Of a stretch of DNA of 64,000 nucleotides, positions 1 to 7,605 are shown in pieces (within the stretch, counting starts at the first letter, position 1; each line of letters starts with the position of its first letter). Where the stretch lies: the NCBI GenBank assembly GCA_964570895.1, contig CAZMZD010000005.1, forward strand, positions 1 through 64,000, read 5' to 3'. A program made the position numbers and the translations under genes. Under the pieces are notes generated by a model. It saw only the letters and a program-made list of their open reading frames with translations. It did no database searches and was not told the origin of the DNA. The DNA comes from RGIG1918 sp964570895 (GTDB taxonomy: Bacteria > Cyanobacteriota > Vampirovibrionia > Gastranaerophilales > Gastranaerophilaceae).

Positions 1-106
1 ATTACGGCTTCACCTTATTTTCTACGCTTTCAGGATGACAGGTTATTAATTAAATTGTGCGGTGCGTATAAACGCACCCTCCCCTGTCTGACAAAAACCA
101 TAAACC

Positions 107-134
107 GTCACCCTGAACTTGTTTCAGGGTCTTA
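107..134. repeat. Short palindromic repeat (GACCCTGAAACAAGTTCAGGGT type)
   Basis: A near-perfect inverted repeat: GTCACCCTGAACTTG pairs with TTTCAGGGTCTTA. It is the short form of the palindromic family also seen at 4005-4032, 4068-4150 and 27508-27534. These carry covarying arms (CCTGA/TCAGG or GCTGA/TCAGC), typical of small dispersed intergenic hairpin repeats. Function unknown. Confidence 0.75.
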
Positions 135-179
135 TCTGTTAATGAAACTCAACATTATTTGTTGTGCCTCAATATTTAT

Positions 180-241
180 AAGATCCTGAACAGCTTGAAA
201 ATTACGGCTTCACCTTATTTTCTACGCTTTCAGGATGACAG
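180..241 (+). repeat. 62-bp palindromic-ended dispersed element, copy 1
   Basis: The element starts AAGATCCTGAACAGCTTGAA and ends TTTCAGGATGACAG, so its ends are inverted repeats around a conserved middle. Further copies are at 27400-27461 (opposite strand) and 29298-29359, and a copy truncated by the window edge is at 1-41. All lie between genes, as expected of a small non-autonomous repeat family. Confidence 0.85.
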
Positions 242-323
242 GTTATTAATTAAATTGTGCGGTGCGTATAAACGCACCCTACAACTAGTGCGTCGCACTA
301 AGATTTTAGCTTCGCTCGGGCAA

Positions 324-347
324 TAAAAAACTGACTCGAGGAGTCAG
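324..347 (-). terminator. Minus-strand intrinsic terminator
   Basis: A perfect 7-bp stem with a 3-nt loop (CTGACTC-GAG-GAGTCAG, 331-347). Read on the minus strand it is followed by TTTTTTATT; on the plus strand there is no U run. No minus-strand protein gene lies to its right, so it may end a short untranslated RNA starting near 500. Confidence 0.6.
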
Positions 348-532
348 TAAACATATTAGAGAGAGAGGAATTAGAGAAAAAATCTTATAAAATTTTTCTT
401 TTCTATTTGGATTAAAAAATTTTATTTTATGAAATAACCGTACGATTCTTATACTTTTCTTATGCCCTGTATTCAAAAAACATAACAGTAAAAATATTTT
501 TTGTTACAAAACTTAATATTGTGCTTCTAAAT

Positions 533-564
533 GTCAATTATTCTTGAAAAAATCACTTTATTAT
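533..564 (+). promoter_or_regulatory. GGCAATT-class promoter-like block, copy 1
   Basis: GTCAATTATTCTTG at 533, with TTTATTAT starting 24 nt downstream (-10-like TATTAT at 559-564). The same two blocks at the same spacing occur at 26361, 27736 and 49935 upstream of three other genes of unknown function. This copy deviates most (GT for GG). The inferred start near 571 gives a 19-nt leader. Confidence 0.5.
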
Positions 565-589
565 ATTGTAGGAGATTTATAAGAGAGAT

Positions 590-1609
590 ATGACACAAGC
601 TGTTTCAAATACAAATATCGCTTTTGCAGGGCAAGCCCTAAAATATATGCAAAACGGTTCATTAAAAGAAAAAAGTCTTTTTGAAGATGTTAAAAGCACT
701 GCAAAAGGTTCAATTCCTTTTGGGCTTGTTCTTGATACAATCCCTACGCTTATTGGTGCTAATAAAATTAAAAAAACAACGGGTGCGACATTTAAAGAAG
801 CGCTTAACAAAAAAACGCAAGAAAAAATCAAATCTCATAACACTCAAACATATGGCCGCGTCGCTAAATTTTTCAAGCTTGATAAACTTGCAAATTGGTA
901 TTCAAAAACTAAATTTGCAAGCACAAAACTTGGTGGCTTGTTTAAAGGTGCAACCGGCTGCTTTATTATGACCGGCGCGTTTGAGCTTATGGAAGTTATT
1001 CCTGCATTTAAAAATGGCGGCGTTGGCGCCGGCATGAAACAGGTTGCAAAATCTTCGGCAAATGTGGTTGTCGACGGTTTGATGTTCACGGCAGGTGCAA
1101 AAATCGGTACTATGATAGGTGCTTCGCTAGGCCCTGTCGGCGCGTTAGTTGGTGGCCTTGCAGGCACGGTGCTCGGCGGTGCTTTAAACACTCTTGGGCG
1201 CGGGCTTTTAGATAAAGTTTTAGGCAAAAATTATTCTGAAAAAAAACAAGAGCAAGATATGCAAACTCAAGCTCAAGCAATTGCACAAGATGACGCTCAA
1301 CTTACACAAATGAAAGAAGCGGTTGAGGCTCAAATTGCAGCGAAAGCGCAAAATGGTGAAGAACTCACTGATGACGATAAACAAATGTTAGCTCTTGCTC
1401 AATCGGTGAATGTTGATAATTCTCAATCTGCAGATATGACACAAACTGTTGACGGTGCACAAAGTGCTCAGATGAACACTGTTCAAAACGCGCAAACTCA
1501 AGATGGCGATGTGACACAAGAAGAAGCAGAACTTATTGCAAGGCTTCAAAAAGTAAATAACCCTCAAATTGATTATCAAATCCCTGCGGATTTTTCAGTT
1601 AATGCTTAG
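590..1609 (+). CDS. Glycine-zipper protein of unknown function
   Basis: 339 residues; I do not recognise the family. Residues 1-20 contain a short hydrophobic NIAFAG motif but no classical signal peptide. Residues 144-205 are rich in small residues with repeated G-x3-G spacing (GTMIGASLGPVGALVGGLAG), a glycine-zipper pattern typical of membrane-inserting helices. From about 215 the protein is polar and Gln-rich (QTQAQAIAQ) and probably disordered. The ATG at 590 is preceded by AGGAG at 570-574, rather far away, and AGAGAG at 582-587, rather close. The gene stands alone between a repeat island and the rplJ operon. Its promoter-like block is shared with the genes at 26424, 27799 and 50007, suggesting co-regulation. 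Membrane or secreted location is inferred only from composition. Confidence 0.75.
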   Translation: MTQAVSNTNIAFAGQALKYMQNGSLKEKSLFEDVKSTAKGSIPFGLVLDTIPTLIGANKIKKTTGATFKEALNKKTQEKIKSHNTQTYGRVAKFFKLDKLANWYSKTKFASTKLGGLFKGATGCFIMTGAFELMEVIPAFKNGGVGAGMKQVAKSSANVVVDGLMFTAGAKIGTMIGASLGPVGALVGGLAGTVLGGALNTLGRGLLDKVLGKNYSEKKQEQDMQTQAQAIAQDDAQLTQMKEAVEAQIAAKAQNGEELTDDDKQMLALAQSVNVDNSQSADMTQTVDGAQSAQMNTVQNAQTQDGDVTQEEAELIARLQKVNNPQIDYQIPADFSVNA

Positions 1610-1650
1610 TTTTTGCTTAAGGGGCTAAATTTACATTTGTTTAATTAATG

Positions 1651-1679
1651 TTGACAATGCATTTTCTTTATAATAGATT
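1651..1679 (+). promoter_or_regulatory. Predicted promoter of rplJ-rplL
   Basis: TTGACA (1651-1656) is followed by a 17-nt spacer and TAGATT (1674-1679). A better hexamer, TATAAT at 1669-1674, lies only 12 nt from TTGACA, so the precise -10 is uncertain. Either way transcription would begin just before the L10 leader at 1687. Confidence 0.55.
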
Positions 1680-1686
1680 ATTTATA

Positions 1687-1728
1687 CCGCAGACAGTTGG
1701 TAGTGAAAACGTAAACCCAGCCGAGGTG
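1687..1728 (+). promoter_or_regulatory. Ribosomal protein L10 leader RNA
   Basis: The 5' UTR of rplJ contains CCGCAGACAGTTGGTAG followed by CCAGCCGAGG, matching the conserved core of the bacterial L10 leader (Rfam L10_leader). There, L10 or the L10-(L12)4 complex binds to repress its own operon. The leader lies 95-135 nt before the rplJ start, in the expected place. It is recognised by its conserved sequence blocks; covariance was not tested. Confidence 0.85.
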
Positions 1729-1822
1729 ATTAAATAATTTATATTTGTCATGTAATTTTGCGGGTGAAATGTATATATCGGCAAAATTTTTTGTTTTAAG
1801 GCAAAAAATAGAAAGGGAAAAG

Positions 1823-2344
1823 ATGTCAACAAAGGCTTTCAAAAATGAAAAACTCGAACATTACAAACATCAGTTCGAAAATGCCAAAGTTGCCGTTGTA
1901 GCTGATTATCGTGGTCTTTCAGTTGAAGAAATTACAACTCTTCGTCGTAAACTTCAAGCTGAAAATGCAGACTTGACAGTTACAAAAAATACATTAACCA
2001 AAATTGTTACTAAGGGAACTGAATTTGAAGCTATCAGCGAACTTATGCAAGGTCCAACTGCTATTGCATTTGGTTATGGTGATGAAGTTACGGCTGCAAA
2101 AGTTTTGGCTGGTTTCATTAAAGAAACTAAAAAAAGTGAAATCACAGGCGCAGTTTTAGATGGTAAAGTTTTATCAAAAGCTGAAGCATTAGCACTTGCT
2201 ACTATGCCAAGCAAAGAAGAAATTTACGCTAAAATGCTCGGTTGTGTTAATTCACCAGCTTCAGGAATTGCAAATGCTGTTAACGGCGTTATGTCAGCGC
2301 TTGTTCGTGCAGTTGCTGCAGTTAGAGATCAAAAAGCAGAATAG
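1823..2344 (+). CDS. rplJ: 50S ribosomal protein L10
   Basis: 173 residues, a normal length for L10. It forms the base of the ribosomal stalk, binding 23S rRNA and carrying L7/L12 dimers on its C-terminal helix. The N-terminus has the typical KLEHYKHQFENAKVAVVADY and GLSVEEITTLRRKL segments. The frame is open upstream to 1745, but ATG 1823 is chosen because AAAGGGAAAAG sits immediately before it, the family begins here, and the upstream bases belong to the leader. rplL follows after 30 nt. The operon is presumably under autogenous control through the leader at 1687-1728. Confidence 0.97.
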   Translation: MSTKAFKNEKLEHYKHQFENAKVAVVADYRGLSVEEITTLRRKLQAENADLTVTKNTLTKIVTKGTEFEAISELMQGPTAIAFGYGDEVTAAKVLAGFIKETKKSEITGAVLDGKVLSKAEALALATMPSKEEIYAKMLGCVNSPASGIANAVNGVMSALVRAVAAVRDQKAE

Positions 2345-2374
2345 TATTTATTAAAATAAGAAAGTGAGAAAAAA

Positions 2375-2752
2375 ATGAGTAATGTAGAAACAATTTTAGA
2401 ACAAATTGAAAAATTAACTTTATTAGAAGCTTCTGAATTAGTTAAAGCTATGGAAGAAAAATTTGGCGTTTCAGCAGCTGCTCCTGTTGCAGTTGCTGCA
2501 GTTGCTGCTCCTGGCGCTGCTGCTGAAGCTGAAGATGGCCCATCAGAAGTTTCTGTTATCCTTAAAGATTGCGGAGCTAACAAAATTCCGGTTCTTAAAG
2601 TAGTTAGAGATATCACTGGTCTTGGCTTGAAAGAAGCTAAAGATTTAGTTGATGGCGCTCCAAAACCTGTTAAAGAAAACATCAAAAAAGAAGATGCTGA
2701 AGCTATCAAAAAACAACTTGAAGAAGCAGGCGCAACTGTTGAAATCAAATAG
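2375..2752 (+). CDS. rplL: 50S ribosomal protein L7/L12
   Basis: 125 residues. This is the acidic stalk protein that recruits translation factors (EF-Tu, EF-G, IF2) and stimulates their GTPase activity. The sequence shows the N-terminal dimerisation helix (about 1-32), an Ala/Pro-rich hinge (about 36-55) and the conserved C-terminal domain with KIPVLKVVRDITGLGLKEAK and LVDGAPK. The start is preceded by AAGTGAGA. It is the second gene of the rplJ operon, which ends at a strong terminator 22 nt downstream. rpoB is not in this operon, unlike in many bacteria. Confidence 0.98.
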   Translation: MSNVETILEQIEKLTLLEASELVKAMEEKFGVSAAAPVAVAAVAAPGAAAEAEDGPSEVSVILKDCGANKIPVLKVVRDITGLGLKEAKDLVDGAPKPVKENIKKEDAEAIKKQLEEAGATVEIK

Positions 2753-2774
2753 TTTTAGCACAAAAGCAAAACTT

Positions 2775-2807
2775 AAAAGCCCCTTGAAATTCTCAGGGGG
2801 CTTTTTC
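2775..2807 (+). terminator. Intrinsic terminator of rplJ-rplL
   Basis: AAAAGCCCC (2775-2783) pairs with GGGGCTTTT (2797-2805), with a 13-nt loop and a closing T run. It lies 22 nt after the rplL stop. Confidence 0.9.
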
Positions 2808-2855
2808 TATATATAGCAAAAAATCCTGGTTTCATGTTTTATATGAGTGGTGAGT

Positions 2856-3944
2856 ATGAAAATTTCGAAATTACAATTTAATAATTATAATTTTTTGGGT
2901 GGCAAGGTTAATACGGTTAAAAATGCTGCCTCTTTGAAAAATGGCGTTTCTCTTGCCGAAGAAGGTAATAAAGAAAAAGGTTTTGTTTCTTTGTATGACA
3001 AACAAACAACCGCAAAACCGTTGTTTCAAGGAATTAATTGTTCAACAGGGCATTTTGAGCTTAAAAAAATAGTTGACCTTGAATGTTCTTGTTGTGGTAA
3101 AAAAATGATTCCGCTCGATGTTGTTAAAGAGCTTGCAACTAAAACTGAGCAAAAGAAAGGCGAAGAACTTGCGCATAGAATGAAGCTTATGAGTAAATAT
3201 TTCAGGCCAATTGAAGAAGAAGTTGCGCTCGAAATTGCAGACCATGCAAGGAAAAATCCTAACCTTTCGATATCTCAAATTGTAAAAGAATTAAACGCAG
3301 AAAACATTGAAAACCTTGAATTGCAACAAAAACTTGTTATGGAAGGAATTAAAGAAACTATTTCAAAATTCCCAAAAAACGACCAAGGAAAGTTATATAA
3401 TTTTGTAAATAAATCTGAAAATTTGATTGAGCTTAAAAATGATGAAAAATTCTTCAAAAGAAAGAAGTTTATATGGTCGTTAAAAAAAGTGCTTGATACG
3501 CTTGAGGACACCCCTCTTAAAGATGAACTTTTAAACCTTGCAGAAGCGCTTCCGAATTCAGAAAGCAGCATTAGTGCGTTTTATGCAAAATATTCAAGAC
3601 GTGGTAACTATGAAATTGTGTATAGGCTTTTAACTCCTGCAATTGCAACAGCTGAGCACATTAAGCCACACTCTTTGGGCGGGCCGGATAATACGGCAAA
3701 TTATATTGCCGAATGTGGCACTTGCAATTCTAACAGAGCTTCAATGCCTTATAACGAATGGTTTAAAATTATGCCTCAAATGCCGGAAAATTTGCAAAAA
3801 TATGTAGATAACATTGCAAAAAGAATTGAGCGAGGCGAACACCCGGGGTATGAAACCTATATTCCTGAAATAATTGAATCAATTAAAGAAGAAACTGATG
3901 GCAAGTTGGTTTTAAAAAACCCGTTGGAAAATAGTGGAAACTAA
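2856..3944 (+). CDS. HNH-domain protein with two zinc-knuckle motifs
   Basis: 362 residues. The C-terminal part has an HNH nuclease signature: AEHIKPHSLGGPDN (266-279, His268), then a CGTC knuckle (Cys287, Cys290) followed by N291 and R294. A second Cys cluster, ECSCCGKK (76-83), could complete a zinc site. Residues 95-240 are helical and charged. HNH proteins usually cleave nucleic acid; here only the motif supports this. The ATG at 2856 is chosen over two in-frame GTG codons at 2847 and 2850, since GAGTGGTGAG lies just upstream. Residues 1-16 (KLQFNNYNFLGG) resemble the N-terminal tags of the proteins at 590 and 17805. Monocistronic, followed by a repeat island. No toxin, restriction or mobile-element partner is adjacent. 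Confidence 0.75.
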   Translation: MKISKLQFNNYNFLGGKVNTVKNAASLKNGVSLAEEGNKEKGFVSLYDKQTTAKPLFQGINCSTGHFELKKIVDLECSCCGKKMIPLDVVKELATKTEQKKGEELAHRMKLMSKYFRPIEEEVALEIADHARKNPNLSISQIVKELNAENIENLELQQKLVMEGIKETISKFPKNDQGKLYNFVNKSENLIELKNDEKFFKRKKFIWSLKKVLDTLEDTPLKDELLNLAEALPNSESSISAFYAKYSRRGNYEIVYRLLTPAIATAEHIKPHSLGGPDNTANYIAECGTCNSNRASMPYNEWFKIMPQMPENLQKYVDNIAKRIERGEHPGYETYIPEIIESIKEETDGKLVLKNPLENSGN

Positions 3945-4004
3945 ACAAAGGCGGCGTCTGGCCTACGAGCTTGGTATTAATCAACGCGGTGTTATACTGT
4001 TAGT

Positions 4005-4032
4005 AAGATCCTGAAATAAATTCAGGATGACA
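4005..4032. repeat. Short palindromic repeat
   Basis: AAGATCCTGAAATAA pairs with TTCAGGATGACAG. It is the minimal form of the AAGATCCTGA...TCAGGATGACAG family, with the 62-bp middle absent. Confidence 0.8.
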
Positions 4033-4067
4033 GATTAAAATATTGGCGACAATGCGATAAATAAAAC

Positions 4068-4150
4068 GTCATGCTGAACTTGCCTCCTTTTGCCGAAATC
4101 TGTCGATTTCGTGCAAAATGGGTCCTCTAGGAGTGGTTTCAGCATCTGAC
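4068..4150. repeat. Palindromic repeat interrupted by a second hairpin
   Basis: The outer arms GTCATGCTGAACTTG (4068-4082) and GTTTCAGCATCTGAC (4136-4150) form the same palindrome as the intact copy at 27508-27534. Between them are 53 extra bases containing a second, near-perfect hairpin: TTTTGC+CGAAATC, loop TGTC, GATTTCG+GCAAAA (4088-4118). This looks like one small repeat inserted within another. Confidence 0.75.
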
Positions 4151-4170
4151 CGGTTGATGAAACTTAGTCT

Positions 4171-4223
4171 GTAGGTTGGGCATACTTGCCTAACTAGTCG
4201 TAGGGTGTGTTTATGTGCGCCCT
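4171..4223. repeat. Degenerate palindromes of the GTAGGTTGGGC and GGTGCGT families
   Basis: GTAGGTTGGGCATACTTGCC (4171-4190) is followed by CGTAGGGTGTGTTTATGTGC (4199-4218). Related sequences occur together at 27550-27612, and singly at 261-278 and 29378-29405. The 320 bp between the HNH gene and adhE therefore consists almost wholly of dispersed repeats, with no ORF. Confidence 0.6.
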
Positions 4224-4264
4224 GCTGCAACCAAAGCTTTGTGTCTTGGCTTCGATACCAAATC

Positions 4265-6877
4265 TCACGCCACTCCATAATATGCATTAATATAGATTTG
4301 TTTTATTTCGTCCATCATTGGGTAGACGGGGTTTGCGCCGGTGCATTGGTCGTCAAATGCAAGCTCGACAAGTTCATCAAGTTTATCCATAAATTCTTTT
4401 TCATCTATCCCAAAATCTTTAATTGACATAGGTAAATTGAGCGCTTGTTTCAGTTTTGCAATTTCACCGAGTAATAGTTCGACTTTTTCGTCGTCATTTT
4501 TTCCGCCAAGCCCCAATTCATCCGCGATTTGCCCGTATTTTGCTTTTGCGTTTGGAAATTTATATTGCGGGAAAACAGCTTGTTTGTTTGGGCAATCTGT
4601 TGCGTTGTATCGTATTATTTGGCTTAAGAGAAGCGCATTTGCAACGCCGTGCGGAATGGTGTACATTGCGCCTAATTTGTGCGCCATAGAGTGGCAAAGT
4701 CCAAGGAATGAGTTTGCAAATGCCATACCTGCAATGGTTGCTGCGTAGTGCATTTTTTCCCGTGCAATCGGGTCATTCGCCCCTTCGTTATATGAGCGCA
4801 CAAGATATCTAAAAATTAATTTGGTTGCTTCGAGTGCATTGGAATTTGTGAAATTTGTTGCAAGGGTGGAAACATAAGCTTCAATTGCGTGCGCTAGCGA
4901 GTCAAATCCTGAAGCCGCGGTTAACCCTTTTGGCATATTGTCAACGAAATTAGGGTCAATGATTGCCATATTGGGGGTTAGTGCATAATCTGCAATTGCA
5001 TATTTTACATTTGTTGTTTCATCTGTAATAATTGCAAATGGCGTAACTTCAGAGCCTGTTCCTGAAGTTGTTGGAATGCACACCATAGTTGCTTTTTTGC
5101 CGAGTTCAGGAATTTGGCAAATCCTTTTTCTGATATCCATAAATCTCATTGAAATATCTTCAAAATCCGTGTCCGGCTGTTCATACATTAACCACATAAT
5201 TTTTGCAGCGTCCATTGGAGAACCGCCGCCCAACGCAATAATCACATCCGGCTCGTAAGGCCTTATAATTTCCATTGTTTGATCGATTGTTGAAATCGTA
5301 GGGTCGGGTTTTATATCAAAGAAAATTTGATGGTCAATACCAATTTCATCAAGAATATTCACAATATTATTCACTGCGCCTGAGTTAAATAAGTATCGGT
5401 CTGTCACGATAAACGCGCGTTTTTTGCCTTGAAGTTCACGAAGTGCAAGGTCAATTGCCCCTCTTTTAAAGTAAACTTTTGGCGGAACTTTAAACCACAG
5501 CATATTTTCTCTCCTTTCGGCGACAGTTTTATAATTCAGTAAATGTTCAACTCCAATATTTCCGCTTACGGAATTACCGCCCCAAGAGCCACAACCAAGC
5601 GTTAGCGACGGTTCGAGCTTAAAATTATACAAATCCCCAATCCCGCCTTGAGATGAAGGAGTGTTAATTAAAAGCCTGCAAGTTGGGATTTTGCGCGCAA
5701 ATGTGTTAATTCTCTCTTGTGTTCGCTCGTCTGTGTATAGTGCTGCTGTGTGTCCGGCACCGCCTAAAAGCACAATCTTGTGCGCCATATTAATTGCTTC
5801 TTCAAAACTCGGCGCTTTGTATAAAGCTAAAATTGGGGATAATTTTTCGTAAGCATATGGGTCGCATTTTTCGACTTGTTCTCTTTCTGCGATTATGACT
5901 TTTGAATTTTTTGGAATATTAATTCCTGCAATTTCTGCGATTTTAGAAGCGCTTTGCCCAACAATTGCTGGGTTAACCGAGCCTGCTTCCGTAAATATAA
6001 TTTTAGAAACTTTTTCTGCTTCTTCCTTGCTTAAAACATATGCGCCTCGATATTCAAATTCTGCTTTTGTTTTCTCGTATATTGTTTCATCAATAATGAC
6101 AGATTGTTCTGAAGCGCAAATCATACCATTATCAAATGTTTTTGATAGTAAAATTGAGGACACCGCCGTTTTGATGTCAGCTGTTTCATCGATGATAGCC
6201 GGAACATTCCCGGGGCCCACGCCAAGCGCGGGTTTGCCTGAAGAGTATGCGGCGTGCACCATTGACGGACCGCCTGTTGCAAGAATGCATGAAATGTCTT
6301 TGTGATGTAAAAGCGTGTTTGATAATTCTATTGAAGGAGTGTCTATCCAACCAATAATGTCTTTTGGCGCGCCCGCCTTAACCGCTGCTTCTAAAACAAT
6401 TTTTGCTGCTTTAATTGTGCAAGCTTTTGCTCTTGGGTGTGGCGAGAACACAATTCCGTTTCGTGTTTTTAAGCAAATTAGCGCTTTGAAAATTGCAGTT
6501 GAGGTCGGGTTTGTGGTGGGGATAATTCCCGCAAGAACACCTAGTGGCTCTGCCACGATTTTAATTCCGTTTATTTTATCTTCTTTAATTATTCCGCAAG
6601 TTTTTGCGCTTTTGTGCTTATTGTATATGTATTCAGCGGCAAAGTGATTTTTGATGACTTTGTCTTCAACAATTCCCATTTTAGTATCTTCTACCGCCAT
6701 TTTTGCAAGAGGAATGCGGGCTTTATCTGCCGCTGTCGCTGCTGCTTTAAAAATTTTATCCACTTGTTCTTGCGTATATGTCGCAAATTCTTCTTGCGCG
6801 CGCTTTACGCGGGAGATAAGACAATTAAGAGTTTCTATATTGTCAACTGCATTACATGTAGTTTCATTATTTTCCAT
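4265..6877 (-). CDS. adhE: Bifunctional aldehyde-alcohol dehydrogenase
   Basis: 870 residues, the usual length. AdhE reduces acetyl-CoA to acetaldehyde and then to ethanol, regenerating NAD+ during fermentation, and forms cytosolic filaments (spirosomes). Residues 1-440 are the CoA-acylating aldehyde dehydrogenase, with the catalytic cysteine in GMICASEQ (Cys254) and GGAGHTAALY. From about 455 the iron-dependent alcohol dehydrogenase follows, with the nucleotide-binding GGGSPMDAAK and metal-ligand motifs GFDSLAHAIEAY and HSMAHKLGAMYTIPHG. Both active sites look intact. The ATG at 6877 is preceded by AGAGGAGAA on the minus strand and a consensus promoter at 6956-6927. Monocistronic and divergent from hsp20. 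No Rex operator was identified by eye. Confidence 0.97.
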   Translation of the reverse strand: MENNETTCNAVDNIETLNCLISRVKRAQEEFATYTQEQVDKIFKAAATAADKARIPLAKMAVEDTKMGIVEDKVIKNHFAAEYIYNKHKSAKTCGIIKEDKINGIKIVAEPLGVLAGIIPTTNPTSTAIFKALICLKTRNGIVFSPHPRAKACTIKAAKIVLEAAVKAGAPKDIIGWIDTPSIELSNTLLHHKDISCILATGGPSMVHAAYSSGKPALGVGPGNVPAIIDETADIKTAVSSILLSKTFDNGMICASEQSVIIDETIYEKTKAEFEYRGAYVLSKEEAEKVSKIIFTEAGSVNPAIVGQSASKIAEIAGINIPKNSKVIIAEREQVEKCDPYAYEKLSPILALYKAPSFEEAINMAHKIVLLGGAGHTAALYTDERTQERINTFARKIPTCRLLINTPSSQGGIGDLYNFKLEPSLTLGCGSWGGNSVSGNIGVEHLLNYKTVAERRENMLWFKVPPKVYFKRGAIDLALRELQGKKRAFIVTDRYLFNSGAVNNIVNILDEIGIDHQIFFDIKPDPTISTIDQTMEIIRPYEPDVIIALGGGSPMDAAKIMWLMYEQPDTDFEDISMRFMDIRKRICQIPELGKKATMVCIPTTSGTGSEVTPFAIITDETTNVKYAIADYALTPNMAIIDPNFVDNMPKGLTAASGFDSLAHAIEAYVSTLATNFTNSNALEATKLIFRYLVRSYNEGANDPIAREKMHYAATIAGMAFANSFLGLCHSMAHKLGAMYTIPHGVANALLLSQIIRYNATDCPNKQAVFPQYKFPNAKAKYGQIADELGLGGKNDDEKVELLLGEIAKLKQALNLPMSIKDFGIDEKEFMDKLDELVELAFDDQCTGANPVYPMMDEIKQIYINAYYGVA

Positions 6878-6926
6878 TCGTGAAAATTCTCCTCTTTAAT
6901 CGTGATTTTTTTCCCTAATTAGAAAA

Positions 6927-6956
6927 ATTATAAAGTATCAATAATTGTTTTGTCAA
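6927..6956 (-). promoter_or_regulatory. Promoter of adhE
   Basis: On the minus strand TTGACA (6956-6951), an 18-nt spacer, then TATAAT (6932-6927), about 50 nt before the adhE start. Both hexamers match the sigma70 consensus perfectly. Confidence 0.85.
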
Positions 6957-7122
6957 CACTCAATGTTTAAATGTTACATATTTTAATGGGCTTATAAAAT
7001 TTTTTTATCCGAAATCTTACTAATTAATTTTGTAATATTTATTTTAATTTTTTATGCCGTATTAGGTAATGTAAAGAATTTTTGATGGCTTATATTTCTC
7101 TTTGTAAATTTAGGAGGAAATT

Positions 7123-7557
7123 ATGAGATATTTAATTGCAAAACCGGATTCTTTTTTAACTAACCTTGAAAATGATATTGAAAACGCTTTTCAGGGCATT
7201 TTTGCGCGCGATAGAAAAGAAGAAAATTCGCTTTTTGTGCCAATTGACTTAAAAGAATTTGACAATGAGTATGAAGTGCAAGCGGAACTTCCGGGGGTTA
7301 AAAAAGACGATGTTGACATTGAAATCACAAAAAATCATTTAAGAATTACCGCCAAAAAAGAATGTTCAAAAGAAGAAAAGCATAAAAAATATGCACGCAG
7401 CGAGTTTTCTTACGGGACAATGACAAGAACGCTTTATTTTCCGGAAGATATTAAAGTTCCGGACGCAACAGCAAAAATGGAACATGGTGTTTTAAAAATT
7501 GTTTTGCCAAAGCTTGAAACGGAAGACAGCAAGCGAACAAAGCTTAATATTGAATAA
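7123..7557 (+). CDS. Small heat shock protein, Hsp20/alpha-crystallin family
   Basis: 144 residues, typical of bacterial sHSPs. These ATP-independent cytosolic chaperones hold unfolded proteins for refolding by DnaK/ClpB. The alpha-crystallin domain spans about 40-135, with the conserved ELPGVKKDDVDIEI segment, a FSYGTMTRTLYFPEDI strand pair and a GVLKIVLPK beta strand. The C-terminal IxI-like anchor is only weakly seen. AGGAGG lies 7 nt before the ATG. Monocistronic, between adhE and a terminator 7 nt downstream. No CIRCE repeat was found upstream, so HrcA control is not supported by the sequence. Confidence 0.93.
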   Translation: MRYLIAKPDSFLTNLENDIENAFQGIFARDRKEENSLFVPIDLKEFDNEYEVQAELPGVKKDDVDIEITKNHLRITAKKECSKEEKHKKYARSEFSYGTMTRTLYFPEDIKVPDATAKMEHGVLKIVLPKLETEDSKRTKLNIE

Positions 7558-7563
7558 AATTCG

Positions 7564-7590
7564 AGAGGGCATTTGCCCTCTTATTTTTTG
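7564..7590 (+). terminator. Intrinsic terminator after the Hsp20 gene
   Basis: AGAGGGC, loop ATTT, GCCCTCT (7564-7581), followed by TATTTTTT. Its T run adjoins the -10 of the next gene. Confidence 0.9.
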
Positions 7591-7593
7591 TGT

Positions 7594-7599
7594 TAGAAT
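7594..7599 (+). promoter_or_regulatory. -10 element placing the speB start at its ATG
   Basis: TAGAAT ends 6 nt before ATG 7606, so a transcript starting at the usual distance would begin at the start codon. No purine-rich Shine-Dalgarno lies between terminator and ATG. The -35 is weak (TTGCCC at 7573-7578, 15-nt spacer, inside the terminator). Confidence 0.45.
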
Positions 7600-7605
7600 A
7601 CCATT

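Larger units (their letters stand above)
1..280. repeat. 80-bp perfect direct repeat (1-80 and 201-280)
   Basis: Bases 1-80 recur identically at 201-280. Each copy contains the right half of the 62-bp palindromic-ended element (ending TCAGGATGACAG) followed by an AT-rich stretch and the palindrome GGTGCGTATAAACGCACC (61-78 and 261-278). Between the copies lies a shorter member of the same family at 107-134. The identity of the two copies suggests a recent local duplication. No coding sequence is visible here. Confidence 0.9.
281..589. other. Intergenic region upstream of the first gene
   Basis: There is no credible ORF here. It holds the minus-strand terminator at 324-347, a purine-rich AGAGAGAGGAATTAGAGA stretch at 358-375, and an AT-rich run to the promoter block at 533-564. 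On the minus strand TTGACA (537-532) is followed 16 nt later by TAAGTT (515-510), a weak promoter candidate for a roughly 170-nt RNA ending at the terminator. Confidence 0.4.

Noticed and set aside
1669..1674. TATAAT as the -10 partner of TTGACA at 1651
   Set aside because: The spacer is only 12 nt, so TAGATT at 17 nt was preferred, though TATAAT could work with a different -35.
1745..1822. Upstream in-frame extension of rplJ (26 extra residues)
   Set aside because: It would translate part of the leader and precede the Shine-Dalgarno at 1812-1821; L10 proteins begin at the Met encoded at 1823.
5895..6647. Long plus-strand open frames inside adhE
   Set aside because: They are antisense shadows of a highly conserved 870-residue enzyme, with no ribosome sites or recognisable domains.
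6960..7122. CIRCE or other heat-shock operator before the Hsp20 gene
   Set aside because: No TTAGCACTC-N9-GAGTGCTAA or clear inverted repeat was found by eye.
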